64,000 nt of DNA from Hermatobates lingyangjiaoensis. Lineage: Eukaryota; Arthropoda; Insecta; Hemiptera; Hermatobatidae. Position numbers and translations under genes: made by a program. The notes beneath the pieces were generated by a model, which saw nothing but the letters and a program-made list of their open reading frames with translations, was not told where the DNA came from and did no database searches. Location of the stretch: positions 5,907,501 to 5,971,500 of the forward strand of contig JAPFBL010001928.1 in NCBI GenBank assembly GCA_026182355.1, in the 5' to 3' direction. How positions within the stretch are numbered: position 1 is the stretch's first letter; each line of letters begins with the position of its first letter. Below are positions 35,653-47,716 of the stretch, in pieces.

Positions 35653-36526
35653 AAAAAAATGACAAATTAATCTTCATACACTTAATAGGAAAAACTATGA
35701 CAAACTCAGCTTTCAAATATACCGCAAACCAACTGCCACTGACACAACTATACATAAATCATCACTCCACCCACCACAACAAAAAACATCCGCGTATAGA
35801 TATATGATTGATAGATTACTAAACATACCCATGAATGCAATTAACTATAATAAGGAATTAAATACCATAAAAACAATAGCAAAAAATAACGGGTATAAGG
35901 AAAAAATTATACAAAGACTAATAAACGAAAGAAGAAATAAACAGAATAATAACAATACAACACCGGGAATAACGAACAGATACGCATCTTTAACTTACAT
36001 AGGTAAACCTAGCGAAAAAATTGCGACTCTTCTAAGAAAATATTCATTAAAAATAGGTTATCAAACGAATAATACTATAAATCAAATCACAAACAACACA
36101 GTAGAAAACATAGATAATAAATTTGAAAAAAGTGGAATATACAAAATTAAATGCAAAGATTGTGGTAAAAACTACATCGGTCAAACGGGAAGGACAGTAA
36201 AAGACAGATTCAAAGAACACATTAAAGACTACACCAACAACACAAACAAATCAAACTATGCACACCACTTAAACAAATTTGGATATAACCCAGACAGTAT
36301 GGAAAATACAATGGACTTACTACAGACGGGACAAAAAGGACAACGAATGAACATACGTGAAGAAATAGAAATATACAAACATAAAATGACCGGCAATATA
36401 ATCAATGAACAAACAAACCACCAAACGGACATTTTAACAAAACCACTAATAACATTTAAAAGACGACACAAGGAACTGGAAATAGATAATGAAATAAGAA
36501 ATAAAAGGAAAAAACATAGCAATTAA
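35653..36526 (+). pseudogene. PLE RT thumb/connector and GIY-YIG endonuclease
   Basis: After frame switches near 35650 and 35695, one frame is open from 35663 to the stop at 36526 (first ATG 35804). It starts with LSFQIYRKPTATDTTIHKSS, the typical PLE connector, then ELNTIKTIAKNNGY and LTYIGKPSEKIATLLRKY. Counted from the ATG, the nuclease core is at residues 111-155: GIYKIKCKDC with paired cysteines 117 and 120, YIGQTGR (124-130), Arg136, His139 and a histidine pair at 154-155. All the classic core positions are kept, unlike the copy at 16244-16754. The basic C terminus (KRRHKELE...KRKKHSN) is typical. It nicks target DNA for priming. From 35663 this domain is intact while the RT is broken. 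Confidence 0.85.
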
Positions 36527-36629
36527 AGAAATATGCAAAAAAAAATTAACTACACAGACAACACTGATTCCACAATGTAGATGACATGTATAGGTAGTTT
36601 ATAGGAAAATAATGCACAGTCAGTTAGGT

Positions 36630-36671
36630 GCTCTTAAAGATGGGATCCAGACGGACCCGAAACCGGTCGAG
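36630..36671 (+). ncRNA. Hammerhead-like motif, family D right end
   Basis: GCUC, UUAAAGA, U, GGGAUCC/GGACCC hairpin, GAAA, CCGG, U, C, GAG. It is the mirror of 34657-34699 with three helix I pairs. It lies between the endonuclease stop and the GAGGTATGACGGATT end block. Confidence 0.5.
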
Positions 36672-36727
36672 ATTTTCTGAGACTTTACGAGGTATGACGG
36701 ATTGTATTATTACTAATTCAGTATTAA

Positions 36728-39089
36728 TAGATTCTTGTCAATGTTTGGATTGATCGTATACTATTCAAACAAGCAAAGAAAAACAAGAAGAAATTACATT
36801 TTCAATGAGCGAGTGTGAGCTTTAAATACATGTATAAACATGAATATACCTGAAAAAAATATTATTTTATTATCATAATTATGTTCTGTTAATAATGATT
36901 TTACAATATCAGTTTGAAAAATACACGTTTCATTTACTTGCTTTCACAGGTCATGAAATTATTGTATATACTAGAATGCTGACATAAGGCACTGAGTGTT
37001 TTTTTTTCTTGGAATATTATATTTATATTACTTCCTATGTATTATGAATTTTTTATTGAAGAACTAACTATATCAAACAGCAGAGATATAATATTACAAA
37101 AAAGAGAATCATAGAATGCTTTGCTTCAGCATCAAATATATTCATCCATTGTTTAATTTAGTCTAAGAAGTACGTGAAAGGGCTATTGTTAATAGTTAAT
37201 CATCAGTCAAGATTTATAAATAAAACATTAAAATTTATATTTAAATTGAAATAATTAAACTGTTCATAATATAGTAGTTCTCAGAAAGACAGTGAAGATA
37301 CGAATACAAAATCTCACTCACAACTCTTGGTGAAATTGAACTCTTCCTGGTGGAGTTCACTAGGCATAGTTTACTTTCTAGTTTGAGTATGTTAGGCAGT
37401 AATGGTTGAGAGTATCTTGGTGTCTTACGAACTCGTCTCTAATAGGTGAATGATTCTTACACAGAAACAAGAAACTCCCAAGTGATCTCATAACTTAACA
37501 CTTCAGCACAGCAACATTGCTCTGAAATTAAAGCTGTCACAAAATCTTTGACAACAGACACAAATGCTTGTGATCAATACAGAGAGACAACTTAAAATGT
37601 TTTCAAGTAATACACTGGGTTCATAAATATCTACTCAATGAAAATACACTTGGTCTAAAGATCTTTTATATATTTGTCTATTCCATTTTCAAGCATGATT
37701 CATATATACATATCACATGATGTCTTTTGTATGAAAGTATCTACTTTACATAGTTCAGGGTTTCCTGAATCCATCTGAAGTGTTCTATATGCGTATCTCT
37801 TACACGTATATGTGTTATAAATAAAATAATGTTAATATGTAATATATTACGAGTAGAATCATACTGCAGCAGGCCGTGAGTCAGAATAAATTACTCTCGC
37901 TTGATATAATAAAAAAAAAGTCTGTGCTAACAGATACTCAGAAAAGTTTATATTTGCAAAAAGAAAAGACGAAGCACAGTGCCATACTGCAAAGCTTCAA
38001 GAATTATTAAACAATACTCCAACAGAACCACTATAGCGGTAAAGCAACTGCAGCTAAAGCTCGCAATATAATGAAATAACAAGGTTATTAACTTTCGCAG
38101 AAATCATTTCTTTGAAAAAAATTTCATTTCTAATTAGATCAGTAGAAAACAATGATATAATGTTATTTGCTAAAAAAAGTTTTCAAATTACAATATTAAT
38201 TAATTTCTCATTTTAATAATACTTCTTTAGACATTATGATTATCATTTCCCAAATTAAATTTTTTTTCTTATTGTTTTCTTTATAACAGTTATATACTGT
38301 AGACGTCTTTATTATTTGTTTTATCTTTCTATTCTTTTTTCTATAAATTGTCATTACTTATTTCATTTTGCCCTTAAAACTTGGGCAATAATATTTTTTT
38401 AATTAACTTGTTATGTTTCTCATTCAAAACCGATATACAAAGACACAAAGTGAATAAACTTTCTGGCACCGCTAAGAGTATTTGTGGACTCCTGCTTCTG
38501 CAAGTATTCAATAAATTGTGCAATAGTATATAAAACTTAGATTCACTTAATAAATTAAAGATAGATTGTCAAGAAAATGTGTTTTAAGTATTAGTTATAA
38601 TTTGAAATTATTAACACCAAAGATATCATATTCTAACCTTTCTTCAAGTTAGTCACCCAGCGTTCTAATTAAAGAGTTTAGAAATGTTATTTTATTACGT
38701 TCACATTGAAGGTTTTTACCACTCATCTAACAAATTTTATCATTTTTATCGTAAAGTTATCTGTTTTTTTTTTCATCAGACTGATTTTTAAGCTCTATCC
38801 ATTTCTAAAGGTACCACTTTTTTATGGAAATTTTCACAAAAGTTCCAGTCTAAGCAAAAATGGCAATGCTATGAAGTAGGAGTCTTAACGTATTTATTGA
38901 GTCTTAATAGGCCTATACTAACTCTGTTGCCGGCTAATATGTTCACTGTTTAGCTTGTACCATGCACTTCATTGCCTTAACGTTTCTTTTATTGACAGTA
39001 ATAATCTTGTTGATTGGAACACTTTTTACCAGACCTCTATTTCAGTCTTCCTAACTTTCTTTATCCAGTCACAATATTTTCTGTTTGAC

Positions 39090-39095
<6 letters not shown>
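36728..39095. other. AT-rich DNA, no gene seen
   Basis: No gene seen. 37280-37600 is less AT-biased than its surroundings, but no frame or motif stands out. Confidence 0.4.

Positions 39096-39131
<36 letters not shown>
39096..39131. repeat. (TA)n microsatellite
   Basis: About 17 TA units. No PLE end recognised beside it. Confidence 0.95.
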
Positions 39132-39133
<2 letters not shown>

Positions 39134-41442
39134 GCATCATGTTTTTTAAATAACAGCGCATCAATGTTTTGCTTGATGAAATTTGGTTTTAATTTATTTT
39201 CGAAAATAAAACATCATTTAATATTAGCCATAGCCTTTTACTATTCTAAATAGTGAAAATATTTTACTATATTAACTTGTTTCCTATAACAGTCTATAAA
39301 CACTACGACGATTCAAACAGATTTCCTAATTTTAAAAATTGATTAAAAGAACTATAATCACAGAAGCCCAGGAATTGAGTAAATATATATATTTTCTTCT
39401 TAACTACTGTGCTCTAAGATATCGTCCTAGCTCCTATACTATAATAGATCTACACAGTTTGTGAACTTGACTTGTCCTGGCTGTGAGAAACATTATATTG
39501 AATGAATTAACTTATGCAACTGCCTCATTGATAATTATTTTTAGATTGGTAAAAGTGCAGTTGTTTCTTACTAATTAATGACATCTTTAATTAATGTTAA
39601 AAAGAATACACGATCAAAATGAATTGACAAACGATCAAACCAAACTCTTATATAAAACTGAATTTTTAATCCTATTTGGATTTAAAGAATTGTAAGCGTT
39701 ATATTGCCCTAAAAATTAAAACCACTAAATCCTTAATAAATCTACCTTCCTTGTTTAATATCATACCATTCATAATGTCGTCAATAGTTCTTTCCGTCCA
39801 AGAATTAATTTTAAGAATTTTTTTACCCTGTCTCCAAAAGTACGTACCACATTAAACCAAATTCAAACAAAGGCATTAAAGATCATTAAAGGCATTAAAA
39901 GTTTGCAATTAGCTTTAGAGAATTTAATATAAATTTAAAGGAGAAATATAATTTGAGATTTTGACGGATCTTCATTTTGTAGTCTAAAACTCTAGTTTTG
40001 ATTTGATTTATTATTACTAGTCAAGTAATAATAAAAAAATCAGAAGAAAACCTTTACATCCATTTTTAAAATTTTTCAATGGTGTCAGTTTCTCTGGGGA
40101 AGGGAGGGGTGTAGTTTGTTTAGCGAAAAATTTATGGGACCAGTGCAGATCACATGATTTATACACAATACACTAATAATAAATTTGTAAATATGTACCA
40201 AAAATCTAGGCTAATTTAGATGTGCTATATAGTAACATGGGATATTTCATCATTGAAATACGGTAGGAAAACCTTCCTATTCATTATTATGTGAATTTCG
40301 ATTGCATTTATCATAAATTTCTAACTTTTTTTCATTCGTGTAGAACAGATATTTTTTTTTTAAGAGAAAAGATATTAGTTTTAAAATAATAACTTACGGT
40401 GACACTAACGACACAGTGTAATATATCAAAATAAAAGTTACATTCACTTAATTATAAACTAATAAATCTTTACAGTTTCAAATTCATGAATAAATAATCA
40501 GAATAGTGATGACGATAATAATAATAAATACAAGTTCATATATTTATAATAATTAATTTTACCAGTAGTTCTGACTAAGAGACTTTAAATAGATAATAAG
40601 ATAATTCATACCATACAAAGAGGTAAATGTGATCTATAAATTTATGTTTATATGCATCAAATCTCAAAAGAATAATTATATTTATAAAGAATAATGATAT
40701 AGTATTATTTAACTTCAGTTAATTTTATTAATGGAAAATCAAATTAAAATTATGGACTGCTACTGTATACAAAAGGTTACCTTATATTATTAACATCATA
40801 ATCTTAGCAGCATTAAAGTTATTGGTTTTTTTTTAAAAAAAATAAAAATTTAAATAGGAATATATTCCATTTGATTTTTAAATACTCATTTGAGCATTTA
40901 CATATTGAGTTGTAGAAAATTTTTATAATGTCATTTACGCAGAGCTCACCAATATGTAATTAGTGCAAAAATACAGAAATTATTACCTTAAATCCACCTG
41001 AAGCTTGCTTGTTTATCAACCGGTAGCATAAATAGAAAGTCATATCCCAAAGCTTTGAAGAACTTCTTGTTTACGAAACAAATGTTCTTTCGATGATCTC
41101 TCAGTTTCAAACAAATCTCATCAAATTTGTTTAAATACAACAATAAATCTTTATGAATGCATTTGCTATCATTTCAGAAGAGTTATTCAAACATTTGACT
41201 CTGTAAGAGAATTTTTATGCAGATTACTATTATATGAATACATATTAATACACACACAACATACATACATATTACTAGGACATTATATATTATTAATGTT
41301 ACGTAAGATGTCATAATCCCAGTGGTTGGAACAAAATCGTTTTGTCAGTTTTCATTACATTGCAAAAAAAAGGGTTTTTTTTATTTAAAGGATCTTCTGC
41401 GATTTGCAATGTTCGTGCCAATCTTTTGGTTCTATTAAAAAA
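39132..41442. other. AT-rich DNA, no gene seen
   Basis: Nothing recognised. A short purine run (GGGGAAGGGAGGGG, 40096-40109) has only three G tracts. Confidence 0.4.
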
Positions 41443-41690
41443 CTGTACTCACCTTTGTACTAGCTGATGCCAGGTTTGATTGTCACTCTGGCACCAATTT
41501 TTTTCACGAGGGAGGTGAAAAAATGCAGTCACGTCGTTCCTTAGAGACGATATTTAACCGTAGGTCCCAAACATATACGGTCTTAGTACTTGTTAAAAAT
41601 CCCTAATCCAAAAACACTCAAATAAAAGGACTCCCAATGTACAATCATTAGGGAGACACATTATTCCCTTAAAGAATCAGTGTCAGAGAT
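41443..41690 (+). mobile_element. tRNA-derived SINE, diverged copy
   Basis: GCCAGGTTTGATTGTCACTCTGGCACC (B box region), CACGTCGTTCCTTAGAGACGAT, GTACTTGTTAAAAATCCC and GGACTCCCAATGTACAATCA match the SINE core in order. The A box is lost and the 3' body is not found. Confidence 0.55.
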
Positions 41691-42721
41691 TTAGCTGTCT
41701 TGCGACTTTCAATACTTCCCAGAAAAAAATATATGGATATAAGAACTAACAGAAACCTTCATTTAAAATTTGGTGAATATAAATTTTTAATTTCATCAGT
41801 ATAACATAGACCATTACAGATATTTTATCCCAAAAATGTAACTTTCACATGACTTGGGAGCAGAGCCATGGATGGTTTTGAAAATGGTTCTTACATTTAA
41901 CTGCTAAAAGTTCAGGTGAAAACCTAAATCATATCCTTTTGATATAATTTTGTTGATAGCAGATTTTGTGATAGACCCATAGGAGCTAAAGAATATTTGA
42001 AGCAAGTACATTGAAGTTTATGTGATTAAACTTAAATTTAAAAATGAATTGAATCTACATTCAAATATAAACAACAACTATATTAAAGACAGAATCGGGT
42101 CAATCCAATTGAATGCGAGGTGGTCTGGTTCAATTCAAATAATAAGACGCTTATTCTAATTGAACCCAAGAAAATATCCTAATAAAATAGTGCAATAATG
42201 AAAACGTAAGATGAAATGAATTGATCGTTTTGACTTGCTTCCTCTTAGGACTTTTTTTTTTCAAAGAAAAATTCCAAATTGGATTCTTGAATCCCATGAA
42301 CATTTATATAAAACAGCTTCTGCAGGCAATAAGAATGATAAAACGTTCCAGCTCTTTGCTGCATCATGTTTCATGAATGAAGACTACTGGAAACAACTTT
42401 TTTATTTTTTTTAGTTTATTCCTTGTTTTTTTTTTGCTTCTTGTTTTCTTTTCAATTGCATGACATAAATTTGATGCTCTTGTTGCCATAAGAATCCTTT
42501 ATATGTAATTATAAGTAAACACTTCCTACCAGTAAAATTACATTTGAAATATACTGAAACTTATATCTGAAATATAAGAATTCAGTACTTTAAGGTTACA
42601 TTATTTTTAATAAAAAAATAAAAAACTTCCCCAATGCTTACTTTATATAGAGTAAACATTTTTCAAACAAAATAGGTACATTTTCAGGTATTCAATGAGG
42701 TCAGGTAAACTATGAAAGAGA

Positions 42722-43040
42722 TTTTGGAACAAAAGCATGTTATCCCGTAAGAGATTATTTCGTAACACGAAATCTACATTTTCACTTTTCAAAAATGTTA
42801 TTACTACTGTAGTTGTACTAAGGATATTATATGCATCAGTGGTTTTATATAAGAAATAAGCATATATATATATATATATATATCGATAAGTGGATGAATG
42901 ACTATCTGTACTACCTCCAAGAATGAAAGACTAATACACATTAATTAGACATTTATATTGTACCCAAACGGAACATTGTATAATATATACCCAAGAAGTA
43001 TGATATTGTGGTTACTTATAGTAAAGTTGAGTGTAGGCCA
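42722..43040 (-). mobile_element. Family G repeat, 5' part
   Basis: The minus strand matches 8755-9035: TACACTCAACTTTACTATAAG, TGGAGGTAGTACAG, a GATTTCGTGTTAC block and CTTTTGTTC. A small TA run (about 42860-42884) lies inside. Confidence 0.5.
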
Positions 43041-43189
43041 CTCCAGATTTTTGAAATAGTATTTACATCAGTATACCAATTAAAAATGTGAAATATATTC
43101 ATTTTTTAAACCAAATATGAATTTTGATTAAAAATTGTGTAAATTAAAAATATACATATTTTGAACCAAAATATTTTTTAATTATTTTT

Positions 43190-43495
43190 TCATGCATAGA
43201 TTATTATGTCTTTATACTTAACATGGCCTTTCTGTCTAAGCACTCTTGGGTGGTACAGACAGAACACCAATGGTCTGACTTGGTCAACTGCCAGGGAAAC
43301 GGCTGGTTTCCACCCCGTCATGTTCGCATTATTTCGATCATAGATAATGATATTGAGTAGTATTATTAATGTTCTCATTCCATATACTTTACATAGATAT
43401 ATGGGCATTATAAGAAATAATATATATATTTTTGGAACCACCAATTGTACAGGTTTAACTGTGAGGACAGCTAAGTCATCCCCCTTCCACATGCC
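43190..43495 (-). other. Less AT-biased open stretch, function unknown
   Basis: A 100-codon minus-strand frame covers a patch richer in GC (43230-43325). Its translation includes PAVSLAVDQVRPLVFCLYHP and MWKGDDLAVLTVKPVQL, which do not look like low-complexity artefact, but I recognise no family. The middle part is AT-driven. It could be a repeat relic or a chance frame; there is no splice context I trust. Confidence 0.15.
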
Positions 43496-44265
43496 TTAAC
43501 ATCATCTGACAAATAAGAATAACCCACTTCTTATTAAAAAAAATCCATTGGTTTCTCTTCTTTTAAAATAATATTCAGTAATATTTTTTTTAACTTATGA
43601 CATTTTTACAAGGTTGATGTTTGGAGAGTGATTTTTGATGAAAGGTTTGTTTATATTAAATTAAACTTGTTATTGATTTAAGATTTTATTTTTTTCAATT
43701 CATTTTTATATGGAATAAACACTTGGACTATTTATTTATTTCAGCTATATCGAAATATGAATCTTAAATTATATTTTTGTTTTGTTGTTTACTCTCTCTT
43801 TCGTCCATCTCGATATGTCTCGAAAATAGTAATTCTGGATTCCGCTAGCCCCATTTCTAATTTCAGGCTTATCTCTATTATTAACAAGTCTAATGCTGAC
43901 TTCTCCCATAGGTGGGTGATCAACTTATGGTTTAATTCACGGATTCAATTAATGAGTCTAGGTCGATATCAGAAATGATACAAAACCGTCGGTCCTATGC
44001 CGATATATTCAGTTAATCATAAATCACTACCTTCATATGCAAATTAATAAGAAATATTTTTACTTTATTTTCTTCCGTAAAATTATAAACTTAAAAACAT
44101 CTAAAGTGATCTACATTCAACTTTAGTATAAACCAACTGACAAAAAAATAATGAATAATTAATTTAAATAACTGATATATTTCAAAGATCAAACTGTAAT
44201 TGAAATGATTTACTATATCAATCGGTAAAAGTTTAGAATATATGAATGGCTTCAATAAGTATAAT
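43496..44265. other. AT-rich DNA, no gene seen
   Basis: Nothing recognised apart from a possible family G end word at 44110-44130. Confidence 0.35.
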
Positions 44266-44440
44266 TTTGGGTGCCAGGTTAGCTTAGTGGTTAACGTACT
44301 CGCCTTTGAACTGTTTGGCCAAGAGTTCGATACTTACCTGACCCTCGATTTATTCACACAGGAAGTAAATAAATCTGTGAACGTCGTCCCTTGGAGAGGA
44401 CGTAAGTCGTGGGTCCCGAGCCTGTACTCAAATCACAAAC
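44266..44440 (+). mobile_element. tRNA-derived SINE, 5' half
   Basis: GTGCCAGGTTAGCTTAGTGG (A box TAGCTTAGTGG intact), TTAACGTACTCGCCTTTGAA, GAGTTCGATACTTACC (B box), TCGATTTATTCACACAGG, GTCGTCCCTTGGAGAGGACG and CCCGAGCCTGTAC. It stops within the core. The 121-codon frame across it is not a gene. Confidence 0.7.
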
Positions 44441-46117
44441 TGTTCAGATTTAAACATAAGTCACAATTTTTCACATGTATTAAAAATTACATGTATAACA
44501 TAACTTCTTCCCTTACTGCTTCACTGATTTTCGTAATAATGCCAAAATTTCAATGTATGGTCCAGTATGGACGCAGGTATGTTGATTACTTTTTTACTGA
44601 CTCCTGACTAAGGAAAATATTAAATTCAAACCGCTAGCCAATGCAATAATCAGTGGAACAGAAAACAATTATAACTTCTGTCTTATTTCACCTCCGCTCA
44701 AGGCTTTGCCTTCTAGGAGGTCCTCCACAAAAAGTAGAAAGCAGGAAAAAAAAGAGAAAAATCATGTTATGTAAACTAAATTATACTAATAATTCATGTA
44801 TATCCATTTATTTATATTATCACTATATGTTTGTGGAGAGTCAAATAAATTTATTATTATTATGTAAACTTGTATGCTGTACCTTTGAAAGTCGTATTAA
44901 TGCTGAGAAAAGTTATAGTACATTTCCACTTCTATGTACTATAAATCTAAGAAGTTTTATTGTTAACTACCTATACAATGCTATAGAGTGATTATCGAAT
45001 GCTCTACATATCAAATGTATTATCATAAAATGCTGGATATAAGACACACAGATAGACATCATTCCAAAAATATCAACAATTGCAAATCCACTAAAATCAG
45101 TTGTTTTTCAATCATAATGTTATACTTACTCTAAATAAAATACAATCTATGATGATAATATTCAATCTTGAGGAAAAACAAACTAAAATGTATCCTGCTT
45201 AAGAAAAAAAGTAAAAATAGCACAGTTATTTATGTAAATTATAAGACGTCTTTAAACTGATTTCTCTTAATTTTTCAATAAATACCTGCTTATATAATTT
45301 TATATTTCACCCATCTTCTCAGTAGAGGCAAAAGCGCATAGCATGAACTTGTAATAGTATGAACTTGGAATATTATTTGAAGCGTTTTCCCCATATTTTT
45401 TCTCTGCGTCCATCTGAAATATTCTTGGCTTAAGCCAAGATTAGGTTAGATTAGCCAAGATTTAAAACAGATTAGGTTAAACTTAAAAATCTAAAATATG
45501 CATGATATAAAAAAGTTATGAAGTTTTGCTTTTTTTAGTTAATGTAACTAAAATTAGAGATTGATTGAGCTGGGAAAGAGACAGAGAAGTAAGTATGTAA
45601 TTAAGAGAGGCCTGCCATCTGTCTTGGACAGAAGGGAGCCGCCCTATCGGCTTTTTGTACAGTTACCTCTAGCAGTTACTTTGGTTAATGAGTGTCTGCG
45701 TCTAAGAGCTTCTTAGACGTTAACTTGCAGATATAATACCTCTATTTCAAGAAGAAAGACACCCTCTTCATCATCTAACCTATCTGCAACTCCTTCCAGC
45801 CAGCTTCAGCTTTGCCACACTTTTCTTTCTACTGAAAAGCTAACTAGATCAAAACTCACTCACAAGCCAGCGACTTCATTCATTTAGAAGAAAACATGCC
45901 ATTTATACAAAAACAACTACGTTTCTGATTTACAAATCAGTGCCCTAACAAAAACAGAAAAGTGAAACTACCTCAATGAATTATGATTTTTTTGTTTTAA
46001 ATTTCAAATCTAACAGGAAATATATTACATAAAACTCTTAACATAATACTCTATTACATTATACTACATTATACATTATCATAATGTATAATTATATGTG
46101 TAATTATATGTGTATAA
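44441..46117. other. AT-rich DNA with a mixed-composition patch
   Basis: No gene seen. 45600-45740 is GC-richer (GCCTGCCATCTGTCTTGGAC), with no motif that I recognise. 45426-45480 contains scattered AGATTAGGTTA words but no ordered telomere repeat. Confidence 0.35.
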
Positions 46118-46240
46118 TTATAACACAAATAAAAAACACTTGGATATTATAATTTTTAGTTTCAGCTCTGTTCAGCAGAGCAAAGATTAGAAAGCAATGT
46201 TCTTCATAACGCTGAACAGCATGGAGGCTAGGAACATTAA
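46118..46240. repeat. Dispersed repeat, family K copy 1
   Basis: AACACAAATAAAAAACACTT, a GCTCTG/CAGAGC hairpin region and AGCAATGTTCTTCATAACGC match 49540-49662 with only a few differences. It may be another PLE 3' end, but no hammerhead core is clear. Confidence 0.6.
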
Positions 46241-46661
46241 TATATAATATAATTATAATAATAATAATTATATTATCATTATCACAATATACATTATACA
46301 ATGTCATAAACAAATATATCGTGAAAATATATTCCGATAGTCATATGGTATGCATATGACTGTCAAAAATACACATTTTCCTGTGAGTCTAAAGTAATTT
46401 AACGTTGGTGTTTCTGCTGACATATTTTATTCCTAAAAAAAATTAGATAACTTAAAAATTATTAAAGAAAACAAAAGGGCTCTATATATTTGCTAAAATT
46501 TTCAATTATAAATTTAATAGATTAATAAATGATGTCATTATAATTTGTATGTATAATATTTATTTTATGATATGGCTCACTAAGTTTTTAATTTGTTCAC
46601 TATGTTCGTCCCTCCAGGAGCTTCTCTAAACCTTGCTGTGAAAGTAAAATCTAAAAATGTT

Positions 46662-46827
46662 CATATATATATATATATGATTCGCGCTCCGTTCTTCGAC
46701 GTGGGGAGATCTCTCTCACTTCGTCCTCTCTACTAGTCTACTCTCCTGATGACGAACAACAGTTCGAAATATTAAATTCTGTAAGTTTTCTTTGTATTCT
46801 CTTTTCTGTGTCGTGCTTTGTGTAATT

Positions 46828-46880
<53 letters not shown>
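46662..46880 (+). mobile_element. PLE-like end between two (TA)n tracts
   Basis: A short TA run (46662-46678), a ~150-bp segment, then a long TA run (46829-46881). The segment holds a canonical hammerhead core at 46746-46773. It has no coding sequence and no inverted copy. Confidence 0.5.
46746..46773 (+). ncRNA. Hammerhead-like core next to (TA)n
   Basis: CUGAUGA (46746-46752, exact consensus), C, GAAC/GUUC hairpin with an AACA loop, GAAA (46766-46769), UAU, U. AUAU is the palindrome. No convincing helix I is visible around it. Confidence 0.5.
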
Positions 46881-46881
<1 letters not shown>

Positions 46882-46887
<6 letters not shown>

Positions 46888-47560
46888 TCCTCTTGTACTT
46901 CAAATGAAACTGAAGTTAGCATTTCCTGAGGTGTTAGCTTCAGCTTATGAAGAATTTTAGATTGTAGTATCTACAAGTATTTCTTTTAATTTGATTTGTA
47001 GTGGTAGCTCTAATCAACAGTCTCCTAACCTCCCCCATCTCTCAATAAATAAAATATTAAAAAAACCCTGTCACTCAACTAACCTTTATCTTTAATGAAC
47101 CTCTTACTAACTTTATACATTAAACTTAAAGTATAAAGGTAACTTATATATTTCAACAAATTGCATTTAAGTCATCTACAAGATCAACTTAACACCGCTA
47201 ATTAAATATGGAGTGTCCCGCACTTAACCTTACTATATGTTTATATAATAACACACCCTTGACAACCAATTGGATTTTGTTTTTATTTTAATGTAGCTGT
47301 AATATCAAATGCGATGGAAATCATTATCAGAGTCAAAGTTTATCAGTTTAATGATTTAATTTGTTTTAATGTAGTTTAAAACATTTTTGACATACTAGTT
47401 AGTTTTACTAGCTTCTCGAAATATTTTAATTTTTATCTCGTATAACTTTCAGAACTAAAAATTGATGAATTTTAGTTCTGTTGTAAATCTATTTTTGTTC
47501 TGCACCTTTGTCTGTTCTACATTTATATTGTAGATGATTGTAAGAAATAATTAGTTGTGC
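46882..47560. other. AT-rich DNA, no gene seen
   Basis: Nothing recognised. Confidence 0.4.
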
Positions 47561-47716
47561 AATCCGTAATAGTGTGGTATTTACTCATTCTGAAGTAAAA
47601 TGGATAAACCAACAAAGTCTCCACACAAATGAAGTTTTATTCAAAGTGTTCGAAACGCGTTGAATAAAACTTCATTTGTGTGGAGACTTTTGTTGGTTTA
47701 TCCATTTTACCTCAGA
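47561..47716. mobile_element. PLE-like foldback, family F
   Basis: After the family F lead-in (GTGTGGTATTTACTCATTCT), inverted arms 47589-47644 and 47660-47716 (56 and 57 bp; few differences) enclose a 15-base loop AGTGTTCGAAACGCG. The loop plus the next bases is the 3' half of a hammerhead-like motif: GUUC, GAAA, CGCG, U, U. Confidence 0.6.

Larger units (their letters stand above)
34560..36727 (+). mobile_element. PLE with both ends and target-site duplication, family D
   Basis: A 10-bp duplication TCAGTATTAA (34560-34569 and 36718-36727) brackets a 2148-bp insertion (34570-36717). Order: a 40-bp one-sided extension with CCACTGAGGTTAGTA; a left terminal repeat (about 34610-34976) that is an inverted copy of the right end; the RT region; the GIY-YIG endonuclease; the right terminal repeat (about 36333-36719). 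The left repeat includes an inverted piece of the endonuclease 3' coding end. The N-terminal RT part is missing. This is the published plan of Penelope copies, in which a 5'-truncated element carries an inverted end and a ~34-bp extension. Confidence 0.8.

Noticed and set aside
36256..36522. 88-codon minus-strand frame
   Set aside because: It is the antisense of the PLE endonuclease.
40096..40109. G-quadruplex
   Set aside because: Only three G tracts are present.
44242..44607. 121-codon plus-strand frame as a gene
   Set aside because: Its first half is SINE sequence and the remainder has no motif.
44653..44991. 112-codon frame
   Set aside because: AT-driven, with no motif, and no codon pattern that I could distinguish from its surroundings.
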